Assembly: GCF_007752345.1 (NCBI RefSeq)
Contig: NZ_CP036299.1
Location: forward strand, 992,001 to 1,056,000
DNA: 64,000 bases
Direction: 5' to 3'
DNA from: Planctopirus ephydatiae
Lineage (GTDB): Bacteria; Planctomycetota; Planctomycetia; Planctomycetales; Planctomycetaceae
Positions 45,873 to 55,088 of this stretch are shown piece by piece. Both the position numbers and the translations under genes were made by a program. Numbering within the stretch: position 1 is the stretch's first letter; each line of letters begins with the position of its first letter. The notes under the pieces were generated by a model, which saw only the letters and a program-made list of their open reading frames with translations, was not told the DNA's origin and searched no databases.

Positions 45873-48122
45873 ATGGCCGAATTGAAATCTGCCTGGGGGA
45901 TCGAAATTGGACAGGCTGGTCTCAAGGCCATCAAGCTGCGCTATGCTGAGGCCTCGAATCAGGTCTTTGCTGTCGCGTTTGATTATGTGCCGCATCCCAA
46001 ACTGTTGAGCCAGCCGGATGCAGATCCGGATGAACTGATTTCGGAAGCTCTCAAAACTTTTTTGAGCCGCAATCAGATTCAGGGAGATCTGCTGGGGATT
46101 TCGCTCCCGGGATCGAAATCGCTGCTGAAGTTCATTCAATTGCCACCTGTCGAAGAGGCGAAGGTGGCCGAGATTGTGCGGTATGAAGCCCGCCAGCAGA
46201 TTCCCTTCCCGCTGGAAGATGTGATCTGGGATTTCCAGCCTATGGGATCATCGTCTGTCGAAGGCGGATTCATGCTGGATGCCGAAGTCGGCCTCTTCGC
46301 CATGAAGCGTGACGACATTGAACACCAGATGTACCCGTTCAATCAGCGGAAGCTGGAACTGGAACTGGTGCAGATCGCTCCTTTGGCCGTCTACAATTTC
46401 CTCTGGTTCGACCGGCTGGGACAGCGGAATGACCCTGAGCAATCGCTGAATACACTGGCCGATGACCAGTATGTCGTTGCTCTTGATATGGGCTGCGACC
46501 AGACGACCTTGATCGTCACCAATGGCAAGAAAATCTGGACGCGTAATGTGCCGATTGGTGGTAATCATTTTACGCGGGCATTGACGCGGGAAATGAAGCT
46601 CACGTTTGCCAAGGCAGAACATCTTAAATGCAATGCCACAAAATCGCCTGATCCGAAGGCTGTCTTTCAGGCCATGCGGCCCGTCTTCAACGACTATGTC
46701 AATGAGATCCAGCGGTCGATTGGCTTCTTCTCGAGCGTGAATCGTTCGGCTCAGATCACGAAACTGGTCGGTCTGGGAAATGGCTTCAAACTGGCTGGTC
46801 TGGCGAAATTTCTCCAGCAGAATCTCAACTACGAAGTCGAGAAGATCGACACGTTCCCGAGTTCTGTCGGCGACAGTGTTCTGACGGCACCGCTCTTCCA
46901 TGACAACATTCTGACATTTGCAGGCCCTTATGGACTGGCCCTCCAGATCCTGGGGCAGACGCAGATTCATACCTCCTTGTTGCCACCAGAAATTGTGGTA
47001 GCCAGGAAGATTCGCCGCAAAAAGCCCTGGGCAGTCGCTACCGCCGCTGTGCTGCTGTTTGGACTGGCCACATCGGTGGCGGGTTATGGCAGTGTCGCCC
47101 AATCGGTGAGTAAGAGCCGCTTTGGTAATGCCGAAACTCGGGCAGATGAAGTCGCCAAATACGCCTCCAAGCTCGATAGCGATTACAAAGCACAGGAAGG
47201 ACGCAATGCAGCTACCAAAGAGCGCGGGGAAAAGCTGGTCAATGCACTCGATTCCCGTGCGAACTGGCTGGAACTCTACAAGGCGATTGACGAATGCCTT
47301 CCCCGTGATGAAAGTGCCGAACAACTCGATGAGACCCGCATTGAGCTGATGAACCGCATTTCGCTGAAGTCAGTGACATCCAAAAAATATGATGACCTGG
47401 CGACATGGTACAACGATAACGCTCAGTTAGCGAAAGTCTCACCTCAATACTTTTCGACCTTCGATAAAACCGAGGCACGCAAGACAGGGCCCACTGGCCC
47501 AGGCTATGTCTTTACCCTGCATGGGGTACATTTCCACCATGCTCCGGAAGATCCTGTCAAGGGGCAGGGAACAGGGTATGTGGTGAATACTCTGCTCAAA
47601 AATCTCCAGAGTTTTAAGGTGACCCGCAAAGACTCGGTCACAGGTCAGGTGATTGAGACACCTGTTGGTCAACTCGGGATCAGTTACGCGACTGTTAAGG
47701 CGGATCCATTCGTGCTCATCGATTACTACCCGATGGGCCGGCCCGATATGGCAAGTGCCAGCAATGCGGCTCGCGGCATGAGACCTGGCTTCCAGCCTGG
47801 ATTCAATCCCGGCGGTTCAGGTGCCGAGTCGAGCTATGTCCCACCGACATCTGGTGGGATTTCCAGTCCGGGAATCCCGAGTCCAGGAATTCCCGGGACA
47901 GGGACAGGCCGTGTGATCGATACCCAGTTGCCACCTGAGCAGGTTAATACGCCTCGTAAGATTCATATGACGAACTTTGTCGTGCAGTTTGTCTGGAAGC
48001 CGACTCCAGAAAAAGATCGAACCAAAGAAGATCCAGCTCTTCCACCAGTCGATCCCGCAGCTGCACCGCAGGATGGTCAGGCAGCACCAACTGCCACACC
48101 ACAGACACCACCAGCGGTTTAA
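45873..48122 (+). CDS. PilM-PilN fusion protein
   Basis: 749 residues. Residues 1-360 are PilM, an actin-like ATPase of type IV pilus and type II secretion inner-membrane platforms: SAWGIEIGQAGLKAIKLRY (phosphate-1 loop region), LPPVEEAKVAEIVRYEARQQIPFPLEDV and VVALDMGCDQTTLIV. Then HTSLLPPEIVVARK (L-L-P-x-E is the PilN opening) leads to a membrane helix (WAVATAAVLLFGLATSVAGYG, 386-407) and a 340-residue exported part with a Pro/Gly-rich tail containing ESSYVPP. PilM and PilN are normally separate and contact through the PilN tail; here they are joined. AGAGGGG precedes the ATG. It opens a three-gene operon. Confidence 0.88.
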   Translation: MAELKSAWGIEIGQAGLKAIKLRYAEASNQVFAVAFDYVPHPKLLSQPDADPDELISEALKTFLSRNQIQGDLLGISLPGSKSLLKFIQLPPVEEAKVAEIVRYEARQQIPFPLEDVIWDFQPMGSSSVEGGFMLDAEVGLFAMKRDDIEHQMYPFNQRKLELELVQIAPLAVYNFLWFDRLGQRNDPEQSLNTLADDQYVVALDMGCDQTTLIVTNGKKIWTRNVPIGGNHFTRALTREMKLTFAKAEHLKCNATKSPDPKAVFQAMRPVFNDYVNEIQRSIGFFSSVNRSAQITKLVGLGNGFKLAGLAKFLQQNLNYEVEKIDTFPSSVGDSVLTAPLFHDNILTFAGPYGLALQILGQTQIHTSLLPPEIVVARKIRRKKPWAVATAAVLLFGLATSVAGYGSVAQSVSKSRFGNAETRADEVAKYASKLDSDYKAQEGRNAATKERGEKLVNALDSRANWLELYKAIDECLPRDESAEQLDETRIELMNRISLKSVTSKKYDDLATWYNDNAQLAKVSPQYFSTFDKTEARKTGPTGPGYVFTLHGVHFHHAPEDPVKGQGTGYVVNTLLKNLQSFKVTRKDSVTGQVIETPVGQLGISYATVKADPFVLIDYYPMGRPDMASASNAARGMRPGFQPGFNPGGSGAESSYVPPTSGGISSPGIPSPGIPGTGTGRVIDTQLPPEQVNTPRKIHMTNFVVQFVWKPTPEKDRTKEDPALPPVDPAAAPQDGQAAPTATPQTPPAV

Positions 48123-48240
48123 TTTGAACACGCATTGACACTGGCGGTCGAAACAGAACGAATTGCTTGAACGCGGATTGATCGAACAAAGAACATCGCA
48201 AAGTCACTTCTTGTGACCAGTAAATAGTGCGGAGATCGAT

Positions 48241-49992
48241 ATGGAAAAACTTGAACCCATCATTCGCAATCGCTTCTGGATCCTCAGTGGACTGGTCGTG
48301 ATTTTAAGTCTCGCTGGCTGGTGGATGGCCTCGTCTTCACTGGCGACGACTATTGATACACGCACAAAAGAAATCAAAGCTGCTGAGGACAAGATCCCCA
48401 AGGGAAATGTCCCCAGTGCGGATTACTCGAACAAACTCTCGACGATCAACACTTATCAGGAGCGTCAGGTCGAACTCGCCCGTACGATGCTCTGGGATCA
48501 ACAGCGGGCAAAAATGGCATGGCCCAAAAATATTCAGCCCTATGCTGACGAAGCAGGTTATCGTGGCGAGTTTGCACCTCTGGCCCGGGATATCTATCGC
48601 ACCAGTTCACCATCAGACATTGCCTCCGTCTGGCAAAAGGTTCGCCCCTTTAATGCACAAACTGGCGAAGGCGTCGTCGTCTTCCCACTGCAGGCCATGC
48701 CGGTGAAATACTGGCGTGATCTGCCCCCAACCTCGAAAGAAATGTGGGATGCCCAGGAAGATCTCTGGCTCCTTGATTCTCTCTTGAGCACGATTACTCA
48801 ACTCAATGGGGGTGAAACCACCAACAATCGGCTCGATGCTTCAATTCATCAGATTCTGAAACTCCAGTTGATGGGCGGTAAGCGTGGTGAACCGATTGAT
48901 GCCCCTGCTGCGGGTGGCGATCCATCAGGAGGTGGTGGAGAAGGTTACACCCCGCCTATGGCGTTGGGTGGTGATGCTTTTTCCAGTGGCGGTGGCGGGC
49001 GTGGAGGTAAGATTGCCTCACCCACAAGTGCCGATTTTCCCATCAAGGAAGAGTTTGGCACAGCTGGTGGCGAAGGTGGCCTGAATGGCAGCTCATCTTC
49101 GGCTGATTCATTTGCTGCTGATCCCTCCGCGCTGGGTGATGGGGCTCCGCAAATGGCAGCCGCTCGACGTTACATTGATGACGACGAAGGTGCACCATTT
49201 CGCACGCGAGGATTTTATCTCTCCGTGCTGATGGATCACCGCCGCATTCCCGATTTCATCGCCGAGTTAACCAGTAACGAACGCTCGGTCTGGCCGGTGG
49301 AAGTTGTTCGTGTGCAGATGATTCGCAAGAATGAAGATGGCAACTTTGCCCGCGGCGGGGCCTCAGGCCTGCCGAATTATGGCGCTGAAGCTGGCAGTTT
49401 TGGCGGCTCTTCACCTTCTTTTGGAACAGCATCGGAAGGGTTTACCGGCGGAGGAGCTAACAATGTTCCTCCGGAATTTCTGACACAGTCTCAGGGCATC
49501 AATCCACAGGATGCCAACAATCCGATGCTGATGAACAAAATTCAGGCGGCCAATGCAGCCCTGCAAACCGCATTGAGTGATCCCAATATCGCAGAAGTTG
49601 TGATTGCCGGTTACTTCACGCTTTACAATCCGCCCCAGACAGCACCAGAGGCAGCAGCGACATCGGCAGATTCCACAGCGACACCAGCAGCACCAGCAAC
49701 TTCTGAAACACCAGCAGGTACCGAAGCGACCACGCCGGAAATGACGAACCCAGCACCGGCGGAAAATCCCCCGGTGGATGGTGCCACACCGGCTGCACCC
49801 GCAGCACCTACTAATCCCGCGCCGACAGATCCAGCGCCGACAGATCCAGCAGCGACTCCGCCTGCAAACACTCCCCCGGCAGCACCAACAGCTCCAGCAA
49901 CGACACCAGCAGCACCAGCTGGTGAACCTGTACCGAGTGTCAACGTACCGAGTGAAGCAGCGCCGGCTACTCCACCAGCCGGTGGAAATTAA
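48241..49992 (+). CDS. One-TM protein of the pil-like operon (PilO-position)
   Basis: 583 residues. GGAG lies 6 bases before the ATG. A short N-terminal cytoplasmic piece, one membrane helix (WILSGLVVILSLAGWWMASS, residues 13-31), then an exported helical region. The middle is Gly/Ser-rich (GGDAFSSGGGGRGGKI), a folded segment follows (FRTRGFYLSVLMDHRRIPDFIAELTSNERSVWPVEVVRVQMIR), and the last 110 residues are Pro/Ala/Thr-rich. The layout is like PilO (short tail, TM, coiled region, ferredoxin-like fold), but I see no sure homology. Position between the PilM-N fusion and a third one-TM protein supports a platform role. Confidence 0.65.
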   Translation: MEKLEPIIRNRFWILSGLVVILSLAGWWMASSSLATTIDTRTKEIKAAEDKIPKGNVPSADYSNKLSTINTYQERQVELARTMLWDQQRAKMAWPKNIQPYADEAGYRGEFAPLARDIYRTSSPSDIASVWQKVRPFNAQTGEGVVVFPLQAMPVKYWRDLPPTSKEMWDAQEDLWLLDSLLSTITQLNGGETTNNRLDASIHQILKLQLMGGKRGEPIDAPAAGGDPSGGGGEGYTPPMALGGDAFSSGGGGRGGKIASPTSADFPIKEEFGTAGGEGGLNGSSSSADSFAADPSALGDGAPQMAAARRYIDDDEGAPFRTRGFYLSVLMDHRRIPDFIAELTSNERSVWPVEVVRVQMIRKNEDGNFARGGASGLPNYGAEAGSFGGSSPSFGTASEGFTGGGANNVPPEFLTQSQGINPQDANNPMLMNKIQAANAALQTALSDPNIAEVVIAGYFTLYNPPQTAPEAAATSADSTATPAAPATSETPAGTEATTPEMTNPAPAENPPVDGATPAAPAAPTNPAPTDPAPTDPAATPPANTPPAAPTAPATTPAAPAGEPVPSVNVPSEAAPATPPAGGN

Positions 49993-50097
49993 GCCTGTCC
50001 CTCAGTTCGTTCTTGAATTTTGATTGAAAATCGCCAGCAACTGCAGAGCAGACAACTTTTTAGCGAACATTGTTTTTGAAGATCAAGGGGATATCCC

Positions 50098-52221
50098 ATG
50101 GCAGGTATCAAAGGTTTGAATTTCAAATCGCTGCTGGTCGATCATGGCGAGAAAATCGCACTGGCTGGTATTGGCCTGCTGGTGCTGGGTGTGTGGGGAA
50201 CCACCTCCTGGAGCCGGACAGAGAAATCGCCGGATGAGATCATCAAGAAGGCCACCAATTCGAAAACGAATATCGATGCCGGTGTATGGCCAGTAGAGAA
50301 AGCCAACGAGTTTGCGATTGTGGCTTACCAGGATCGTGCCTCTCAGTTGTTGAAGCCGATGGAATCGGTCGCCGCTTACGAGTTTTCGACGCCTCTTTAC
50401 CATCCGCTCTATCGCAAACAGGAGCAGATCAAGGAACCGGAATGGTTGCCTGTGGCCGACCTGATTGCCGATGCCGGGACAGCGATCATCGCGATCAATA
50501 AAGGTCTGGATGTCACTCTGGCAGAAACAGAAACCGGGGATTTGACCAAGGCGAGTGAAGAAGAAGTCAACACGGAATTCGCGATTCGTTCTGGCGTCGG
50601 CGGAACATCAGCCGGCGGCCCGGGTGCATCGGGCGCGGAAACTCCTGTTGGCAGCTACACACCGCCACCCGTTTCCGAAACGACCTTTGGCGGTTCGTCT
50701 CCTTATGGGCTGGATGGCAGCGTGGGTGGGACGGTTTCAAGCGTGGAAGCTCGCGGCGTGCGCTATGTCGCTGTGCGTGGCATTGTGCCTTTGCAGCAGC
50801 AGGTGGCCAAGCTTCAGAAAGCCCTGAATCTGCAGAGCCTCACGGAGGCCGAGCAGTATCTGGAACTCCTCGACTTCAAGCTGGAACGTCAGGAGGCCGT
50901 GGCAGGCGACAACCCCTGGATCGGGAAGTGGGAAGCGGTCGACATGGTGGCCGACTCACAGATTCTGGCGGAATCGCCCAACTTCGATATTGATCCTTTC
51001 GATGCCCGCATCTCGGATGCGACGATCACCGCACCGCTCCCATTGAGGCTGATGGGGTACTGGGGAGAACATGCGACTCATCCGAAAGTTCGCAATTTTA
51101 CTTTAAGCCCGGAAGAGCGTGCGAAGCAGGAGCGATTCCTCGATAAGGTTGTCGAAACTGCGACCAAAGAGCGGGCCCTGCTGGAACAATCCCAGAAGCC
51201 ACAACGGCGCGGGTTTGCCGTTGTGCAGCGGGACTTGAGAGCCCTTCAGGGGGCGATTATGTCGTCGAGCAGTTCGGACCAGATTCTGGGAACAATGTCC
51301 ACGATGATGGCAGCCCCTGGCAGCCCTGCGATGACATCCCAGCAACTCAAAAAGATGCTCGACACAGCTGGTGGACGGTTGTTGCTGTTTCGATATCTAG
51401 ACCTGCAGGTGAAGCCGGGCCGGGCCTATCGCTATCGCGTGAAGCTGCTCTTTACGAATCCTAATTACAATCTGCCAATTGAACAGATCGTGGATCCTTC
51501 GGTCGCTGCGGGAGCCGAGCGGGAATCTCCCTGGAGCACGATTTCGAATCCAGCAGTGGTTCCTGGGGACGTTAAATACTTCCTGGCAGGAAGTGAACGT
51601 GATCCAGTCCGTGATGTGACCCGCTCGATTCGTAAAGCTGTGGCGAATATGAGTGTCTACCAGTGGGATGCGAAACTCGGGTCACTCCTGAATTCCACGC
51701 TCGATCTCACCTCGGTCGGCCAGGTCATCAAAGAGACCAAGAAGGTGAAGCGGGCCGATCTGGGGAATGGCACTTATGAAGATGCCGACATCGTAATCGG
51801 CACGACAGATCTGCTGCTGGACGTCGCCGCGGATGTCGAAGTCAACGTGACCTTACAGTCCAAGCTGCCCGTTCACATGGCAGAACTGGGACTGACTCCC
51901 GTCAGTGGCAAACTCAATTTTGGCTTGCTGCCAGAAGCTGTCGTTGTCAATGAAGCGGGTCAAATGGAATTTATTGATTCCAAGACCAACCAGAAACAGG
52001 AAGACGAGCTGAAGCGAAGGTATGAGGGCGAGAAAAAAGAGTATGAGAAATTCAAGCCGCCCGAAGTAGCTGACCCACTTCTAGGCCCTGGTGGTGGCGA
52101 GGAAAGTAGTTATGTTCCGCCAGGTATGGGAGATCCGACGGCGCGAAAGGTGAGTTCTAAAAAGATCCGCACAAATCGCAAAAACCCGCCGGGCATGGGA
52201 TCGAGCCCACCCGCTCCATGA
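50098..52221 (+). CDS. One-TM protein of the pil-like operon, third gene
   Basis: 707 residues. AAGGGG is 7 bases before the ATG. One N-terminal membrane helix (IALAGIGLLVLGVWGTTSW, about residues 20-38), then a large exported region with alternating low-complexity Gly/Ser/Pro segments and folded parts, for example RLLLFRYLDLQVKPGRAYRYRVKLLFTN. Near the end is GEESSYVPPGMGD, sharing the ESSYVPP motif with the PilM-N fusion. Lys/Arg-rich C-terminus. No family recognised. It is the last gene before a 13-bp terminator, so the operon is complete at three genes. Possible partner of the outer-membrane or secretin part. Confidence 0.65.
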   Translation: MAGIKGLNFKSLLVDHGEKIALAGIGLLVLGVWGTTSWSRTEKSPDEIIKKATNSKTNIDAGVWPVEKANEFAIVAYQDRASQLLKPMESVAAYEFSTPLYHPLYRKQEQIKEPEWLPVADLIADAGTAIIAINKGLDVTLAETETGDLTKASEEEVNTEFAIRSGVGGTSAGGPGASGAETPVGSYTPPPVSETTFGGSSPYGLDGSVGGTVSSVEARGVRYVAVRGIVPLQQQVAKLQKALNLQSLTEAEQYLELLDFKLERQEAVAGDNPWIGKWEAVDMVADSQILAESPNFDIDPFDARISDATITAPLPLRLMGYWGEHATHPKVRNFTLSPEERAKQERFLDKVVETATKERALLEQSQKPQRRGFAVVQRDLRALQGAIMSSSSSDQILGTMSTMMAAPGSPAMTSQQLKKMLDTAGGRLLLFRYLDLQVKPGRAYRYRVKLLFTNPNYNLPIEQIVDPSVAAGAERESPWSTISNPAVVPGDVKYFLAGSERDPVRDVTRSIRKAVANMSVYQWDAKLGSLLNSTLDLTSVGQVIKETKKVKRADLGNGTYEDADIVIGTTDLLLDVAADVEVNVTLQSKLPVHMAELGLTPVSGKLNFGLLPEAVVVNEAGQMEFIDSKTNQKQEDELKRRYEGEKKEYEKFKPPEVADPLLGPGGGEESSYVPPGMGDPTARKVSSKKIRTNRKNPPGMGSSPPAP

Positions 52222-52274
52222 TCACACTTTGTGTAACTCGCGATTGTAAATCCTGGATGAATTAAGACGTTATG

Positions 52275-52318
52275 GTCCGGCTCATGGTGTTGACTCCATG
52301 AGCCGGACTAATTTTTTT
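52275..52318 (+). terminator. Intrinsic terminator closing the pil-like operon
   Basis: GTCCGGCTCATGG 52275-52287 pairs perfectly with CCATGAGCCGGAC 52296-52308 (13 bp, loop TGTTGACT). TAATTTTTTT follows. It lies 53 bases after the stop of the third gene. Confidence 0.95.
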
Positions 52319-52435
52319 GGCCAGTCATGTCCGGAAATTTCTGCCTGATTGGTGAACTTGTCGATCTCTCCGGGATTGCGGATCGGTAACACTTGGAGCG
52401 GGGGTGTTCCGTTCGTTATGCTCTGGAAGAAAATA

Positions 52436-52480
52436 AATTTCCCGACTGGTGCTGGTTCTAAACTTACTGGTCGGGAAATT
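52436..52480 (+). promoter_or_regulatory. Leader hairpin upstream of isocitrate dehydrogenase
   Basis: AATTTCCCGAC 52436-52446 and GTCGGGAAATT 52470-52480 form a perfect 11-bp stem with a 23-base loop. A second pairing (TGCGAC / GTC-TCGCA with CTTC/GAAG inside) lies at 52495-52530. Together they give the 52319-52582 leader a folded look. I cannot match it to a known riboswitch. Confidence 0.5.
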
Positions 52481-52582
52481 GATGATCTGGGGGGATGCGA
52501 CTTCGACCTTGAAGTTCCAGTTGTCTTCGCAGTCACACCACAAAATTCCATTACTTCCTTTGCGTCTGGAAAGTCCTCCGCC

Positions 52583-53752
52583 ATGTACGATGTCACGCTG
52601 ATTCCAGGAGATGGTGTCGGTCCCGAAATCGCAGAAGCCACACGTCGCTGTGTGGAATCCACCGGCGTCAAAATCAATTGGGACGTCCAGGAATGTGGCA
52701 TTGAAGTGATCGAGAAGGTCGGCAAGGTTCCCGAGTCGGTACTGACTTCGATCCGCAAAAACAAGGTGGCTCTCAAAGCACCGATCACCACTCCCATCGG
52801 CAAAGGCTTTCGCAGTGTCAACGTCTTCCTGCGACAGGAACTTGGCCTCTACGCCTGCGTACGCCCCTGCAAATCCTACAAGGGAGTTCGCAGCTACTTC
52901 TCGAATACACCCGTCGATCTGGTGGTGGTTCGTGAGAACACCGAAGACCTTTACGCAGGTGTCGAATTCCAGGCAGGTCTGCCCGCGACCAAAGAACTGA
53001 TCGAAGTGATCAATCGTCTGGCGACCGGCAAGAAGATCGGGACAGGCCTCGATACCACCGGCGTGAGCATCAAGCCCATGTCCTACGAGGGGACTCGCGA
53101 CATCGCCAATTACGCCTTCCAGTACGCCGTCGATAATGGCCGTAAATCGGTCACTTCGGTCTGCAAGGCGAACATCATGAAGTTTACCGATGGTCTGTGG
53201 TACGACGAATCACGAGCTGTGGCCAAGGCCTACAACGCCAAGTTCGAGCAGCCAGAACTCGCCAAAGAAGCGGATCCTGTTCTCGCTGGAAAAGTGGCTG
53301 ATGGCAGCCATCTGCATTACATGGAGCGTCTCATTGACAACATGTGCATGCAGCTGGTGCAGAAGCCTGAACTCTACGATGTGATTCTACTTCCCAACCT
53401 CTATGGCGATATCCTCAGCGACCTGTGTGCAGGCCTCGTGGGTGGTTTGGGTGTGGCACCGGGAGCCAACATCGGCCCTGATTCAGCGATCTTCGAAGCC
53501 ACGCACGGAAGTGCCCCCAAGTACAAAGGTCAGAATAAGGTCAACCCCGTCGCACTCATTCTTTCAGCCAAGCTGATGCTCGAACATCTGGGAGAAAAGT
53601 CTGCGGCCGAGCGACTTGAGAAAGCCGTGGCCGCCGTCATCGAAGAAGGCAAAGATGTCACTTACGACATGAAAGCCAACCGCAATGATCCCACGGCTGT
53701 CGGCACACAGCAGATGGCTGACGCAATCTGCCGTAAAGTTCAGTCGCTGTAG
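52583..53752 (+). CDS. Isocitrate/isopropylmalate dehydrogenase family, NAD-type IDH
   Basis: 389 residues from ATG at 52583; the frame is open to 52349 but those residues are not family-like. It converts isocitrate to 2-oxoglutarate, or a related 2-hydroxy acid, with NAD(P) and a divalent metal. Marks: [15 protein letters not shown], the substrate arginines in [45 protein letters not shown] (catalytic Lys), and the metal/active block [26 protein letters not shown] with [11 protein letters not shown] for the cofactor. The N-V-F-L-R-Q-E and ENTEDLY patterns fit homoisocitrate/NAD-IDH better than 3-isopropylmalate dehydrogenase. An 11-bp hairpin follows. Confidence 0.87.
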   Translation: MYDVTLIPGDGVGPEIAEATRRCVESTGVKINWDVQECGIEVIEKVGKVPESVLTSIRKNKVALKAPITTPIGKGFRSVNVFLRQELGLYACVRPCKSYKGVRSYFSNTPVDLVVVRENTEDLYAGVEFQAGLPATKELIEVINRLATGKKIGTGLDTTGVSIKPMSYEGTRDIANYAFQYAVDNGRKSVTSVCKANIMKFTDGLWYDESRAVAKAYNAKFEQPELAKEADPVLAGKVADGSHLHYMERLIDNMCMQLVQKPELYDVILLPNLYGDILSDLCAGLVGGLGVAPGANIGPDSAIFEATHGSAPKYKGQNKVNPVALILSAKLMLEHLGEKSAAERLEKAVAAVIEEGKDVTYDMKANRNDPTAVGTQQMADAICRKVQSL

Positions 53753-53758
53753 TGATGC

Positions 53759-53799
53759 AGCGTTCTCTATCCTGGCAACCAGAAACTTTAGAGAACGCT
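53759..53799 (+). terminator. Hairpin after isocitrate dehydrogenase
   Basis: AGCGTTCTCTA 53759-53769 and TAGAGAACGCT 53789-53799 are perfect 11-bp arms. The loop holds a small CTGG-CAA-CCAG helix. No T-run follows. It begins 7 bases after the stop. The remaining 250 bases to the next gene show nothing else recognisable. Confidence 0.6.
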
Positions 53800-54055
53800 T
53801 GAGAATGAAATGAACCGGGATTCAACAATCGCGTTGGATCCCGGCGCTTTCGAGACCATCGTCGACGAGATTTGAACTGTTGAGTACAGGTCGCTTGAAG
53901 GCCCGGAAGCAGTCAACTTCTGGTACGGCGTTCATCCGAAATTTGAAAGATTATCTCTGGCCTCGAGGGCATGATTTCCCTTCTGGCAAGAGAGAAAGTG
54001 ATTTGCTGGTGGATAACTGCTGGCTGAGCACTTTCTGTGGAAAGTAGCACTGTTT

Positions 54056-55030
54056 ATGGATATGTCAGCTCCCCCCAGCCAGGCATGGGTTGTTCGCTAT
54101 GGCGTGACGCGTCTGCTGGGAGAGTTCGTCATTCGAGGGCCGCACATTCCTGTCTCACGCGGCACCCAGGTGATTGTACGCTCAGATCGCGGGACGGAAT
54201 GGGGCGAAGTGCTCTGTGCTGCGTCCGAGAGTACTCGAGAGTGGCTGGGAATCGATAAGGAAACTGGTCGAATCTTAAGACTGCCGACCCTCGATGATGA
54301 GCGGCATAAAGACCGTGTGGCCCAACTCGAAGTCGAAGAATTCAACAGTTGCAAGCAATTGATCGGTGAAATGTCTCTGCAGATGCAGCTCGTCGATACC
54401 GAGCACGTCTTCGGCGGTGAACGAATCGTCTTTTACTATGTCTCTGAGCAGCGGATTGATTTCCGTGAACTGGTCAAAGTCCTGGCCAAAAGGCATCAAT
54501 CCCGCATTGAAATGCGGCAGATTGGGATCCGCGACGAAGCTCGATTGCTGGCTGATTACGGCGATTGCGGCAAGCCCGTCTGTTGTAATACGCACCTCAA
54601 GGAAATGCCCCCAGTTTCGATGAAGATGGCCAAGCTGCAGAAGGCCACACTCGATCCCTCGAAAATCTCCGGGCGCTGCGGTCGGCTCAAATGCTGCCTG
54701 CGATACGAATACGATACTTACGAAGAACATCGCAAAGAACTCCCTCCCATTGGTGCGACAGTCGTGACCAAACTGGGCCAGGGCAGGGTGGTGGCTCAGG
54801 AACTGCTGGCTAAAAAACTGATGGTGGCCTATGAAGGCCAGAGGACTGTGCTGACCGATCAGAAAGAAATCATTACCGTGGTCGGGAAAAAGGGGCTGCC
54901 AGCGGCTGTCGAGCGGGAAATCGAAGAGGAAGAGGCCGAAGAGTTCATGCAGTCCGAATCTTCCCGACCACCTCGCCAGCAGCGCCCTCCTCGCAATCCC
55001 TCAGAGAATCGAAACCAGCCTGATCGCTGA
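54056..55030 (+). CDS. RicT/PSP1-domain protein (YaaT-like)
   Basis: 324 residues; the ATG at 54062 is two codons on. The PSP1 domain, about residues 10-235, has VVRYGVTRLLGEF, RGTEWGEVLC, the strand HVFGGERIVFYYVSEQRIDFRELVKVLAKRHQSRIEMRQIGIRDEARLLADYGDCGKPVCC, and a cysteine cluster with SGRCGRLKCCLRYE. In Bacillus RicT (YaaT), such cysteines bind iron-sulfur clusters and act with RicA and RicF on RNA processing. The C-terminus is acidic, then Arg/Pro/Gln-rich and likely disordered. It lies 58 bases upstream of nadD and may share its transcript. Confidence 0.9.
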   Translation: MDMSAPPSQAWVVRYGVTRLLGEFVIRGPHIPVSRGTQVIVRSDRGTEWGEVLCAASESTREWLGIDKETGRILRLPTLDDERHKDRVAQLEVEEFNSCKQLIGEMSLQMQLVDTEHVFGGERIVFYYVSEQRIDFRELVKVLAKRHQSRIEMRQIGIRDEARLLADYGDCGKPVCCNTHLKEMPPVSMKMAKLQKATLDPSKISGRCGRLKCCLRYEYDTYEEHRKELPPIGATVVTKLGQGRVVAQELLAKKLMVAYEGQRTVLTDQKEIITVVGKKGLPAAVEREIEEEEAEEFMQSESSRPPRQQRPPRNPSENRNQPDR

Positions 55031-55088
55031 ACTTGCCTCATGATGAGCAGACCGTCATTTCCCACAGGGACCAACACTGGAACATGCG

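Noticed and set aside
46248-47324. 358-codon minus-strand frame opposite the PilM fusion
   Set aside because: It lies wholly antisense to a clear gene with strong motifs; long antisense frames arise from codon bias here.
52349-52582. 78-codon N-terminal extension of isocitrate dehydrogenase
   Set aside because: Unlike the family N-terminus (which starts near VTLIPGDG), and the DNA forms strong hairpins; treated as leader.
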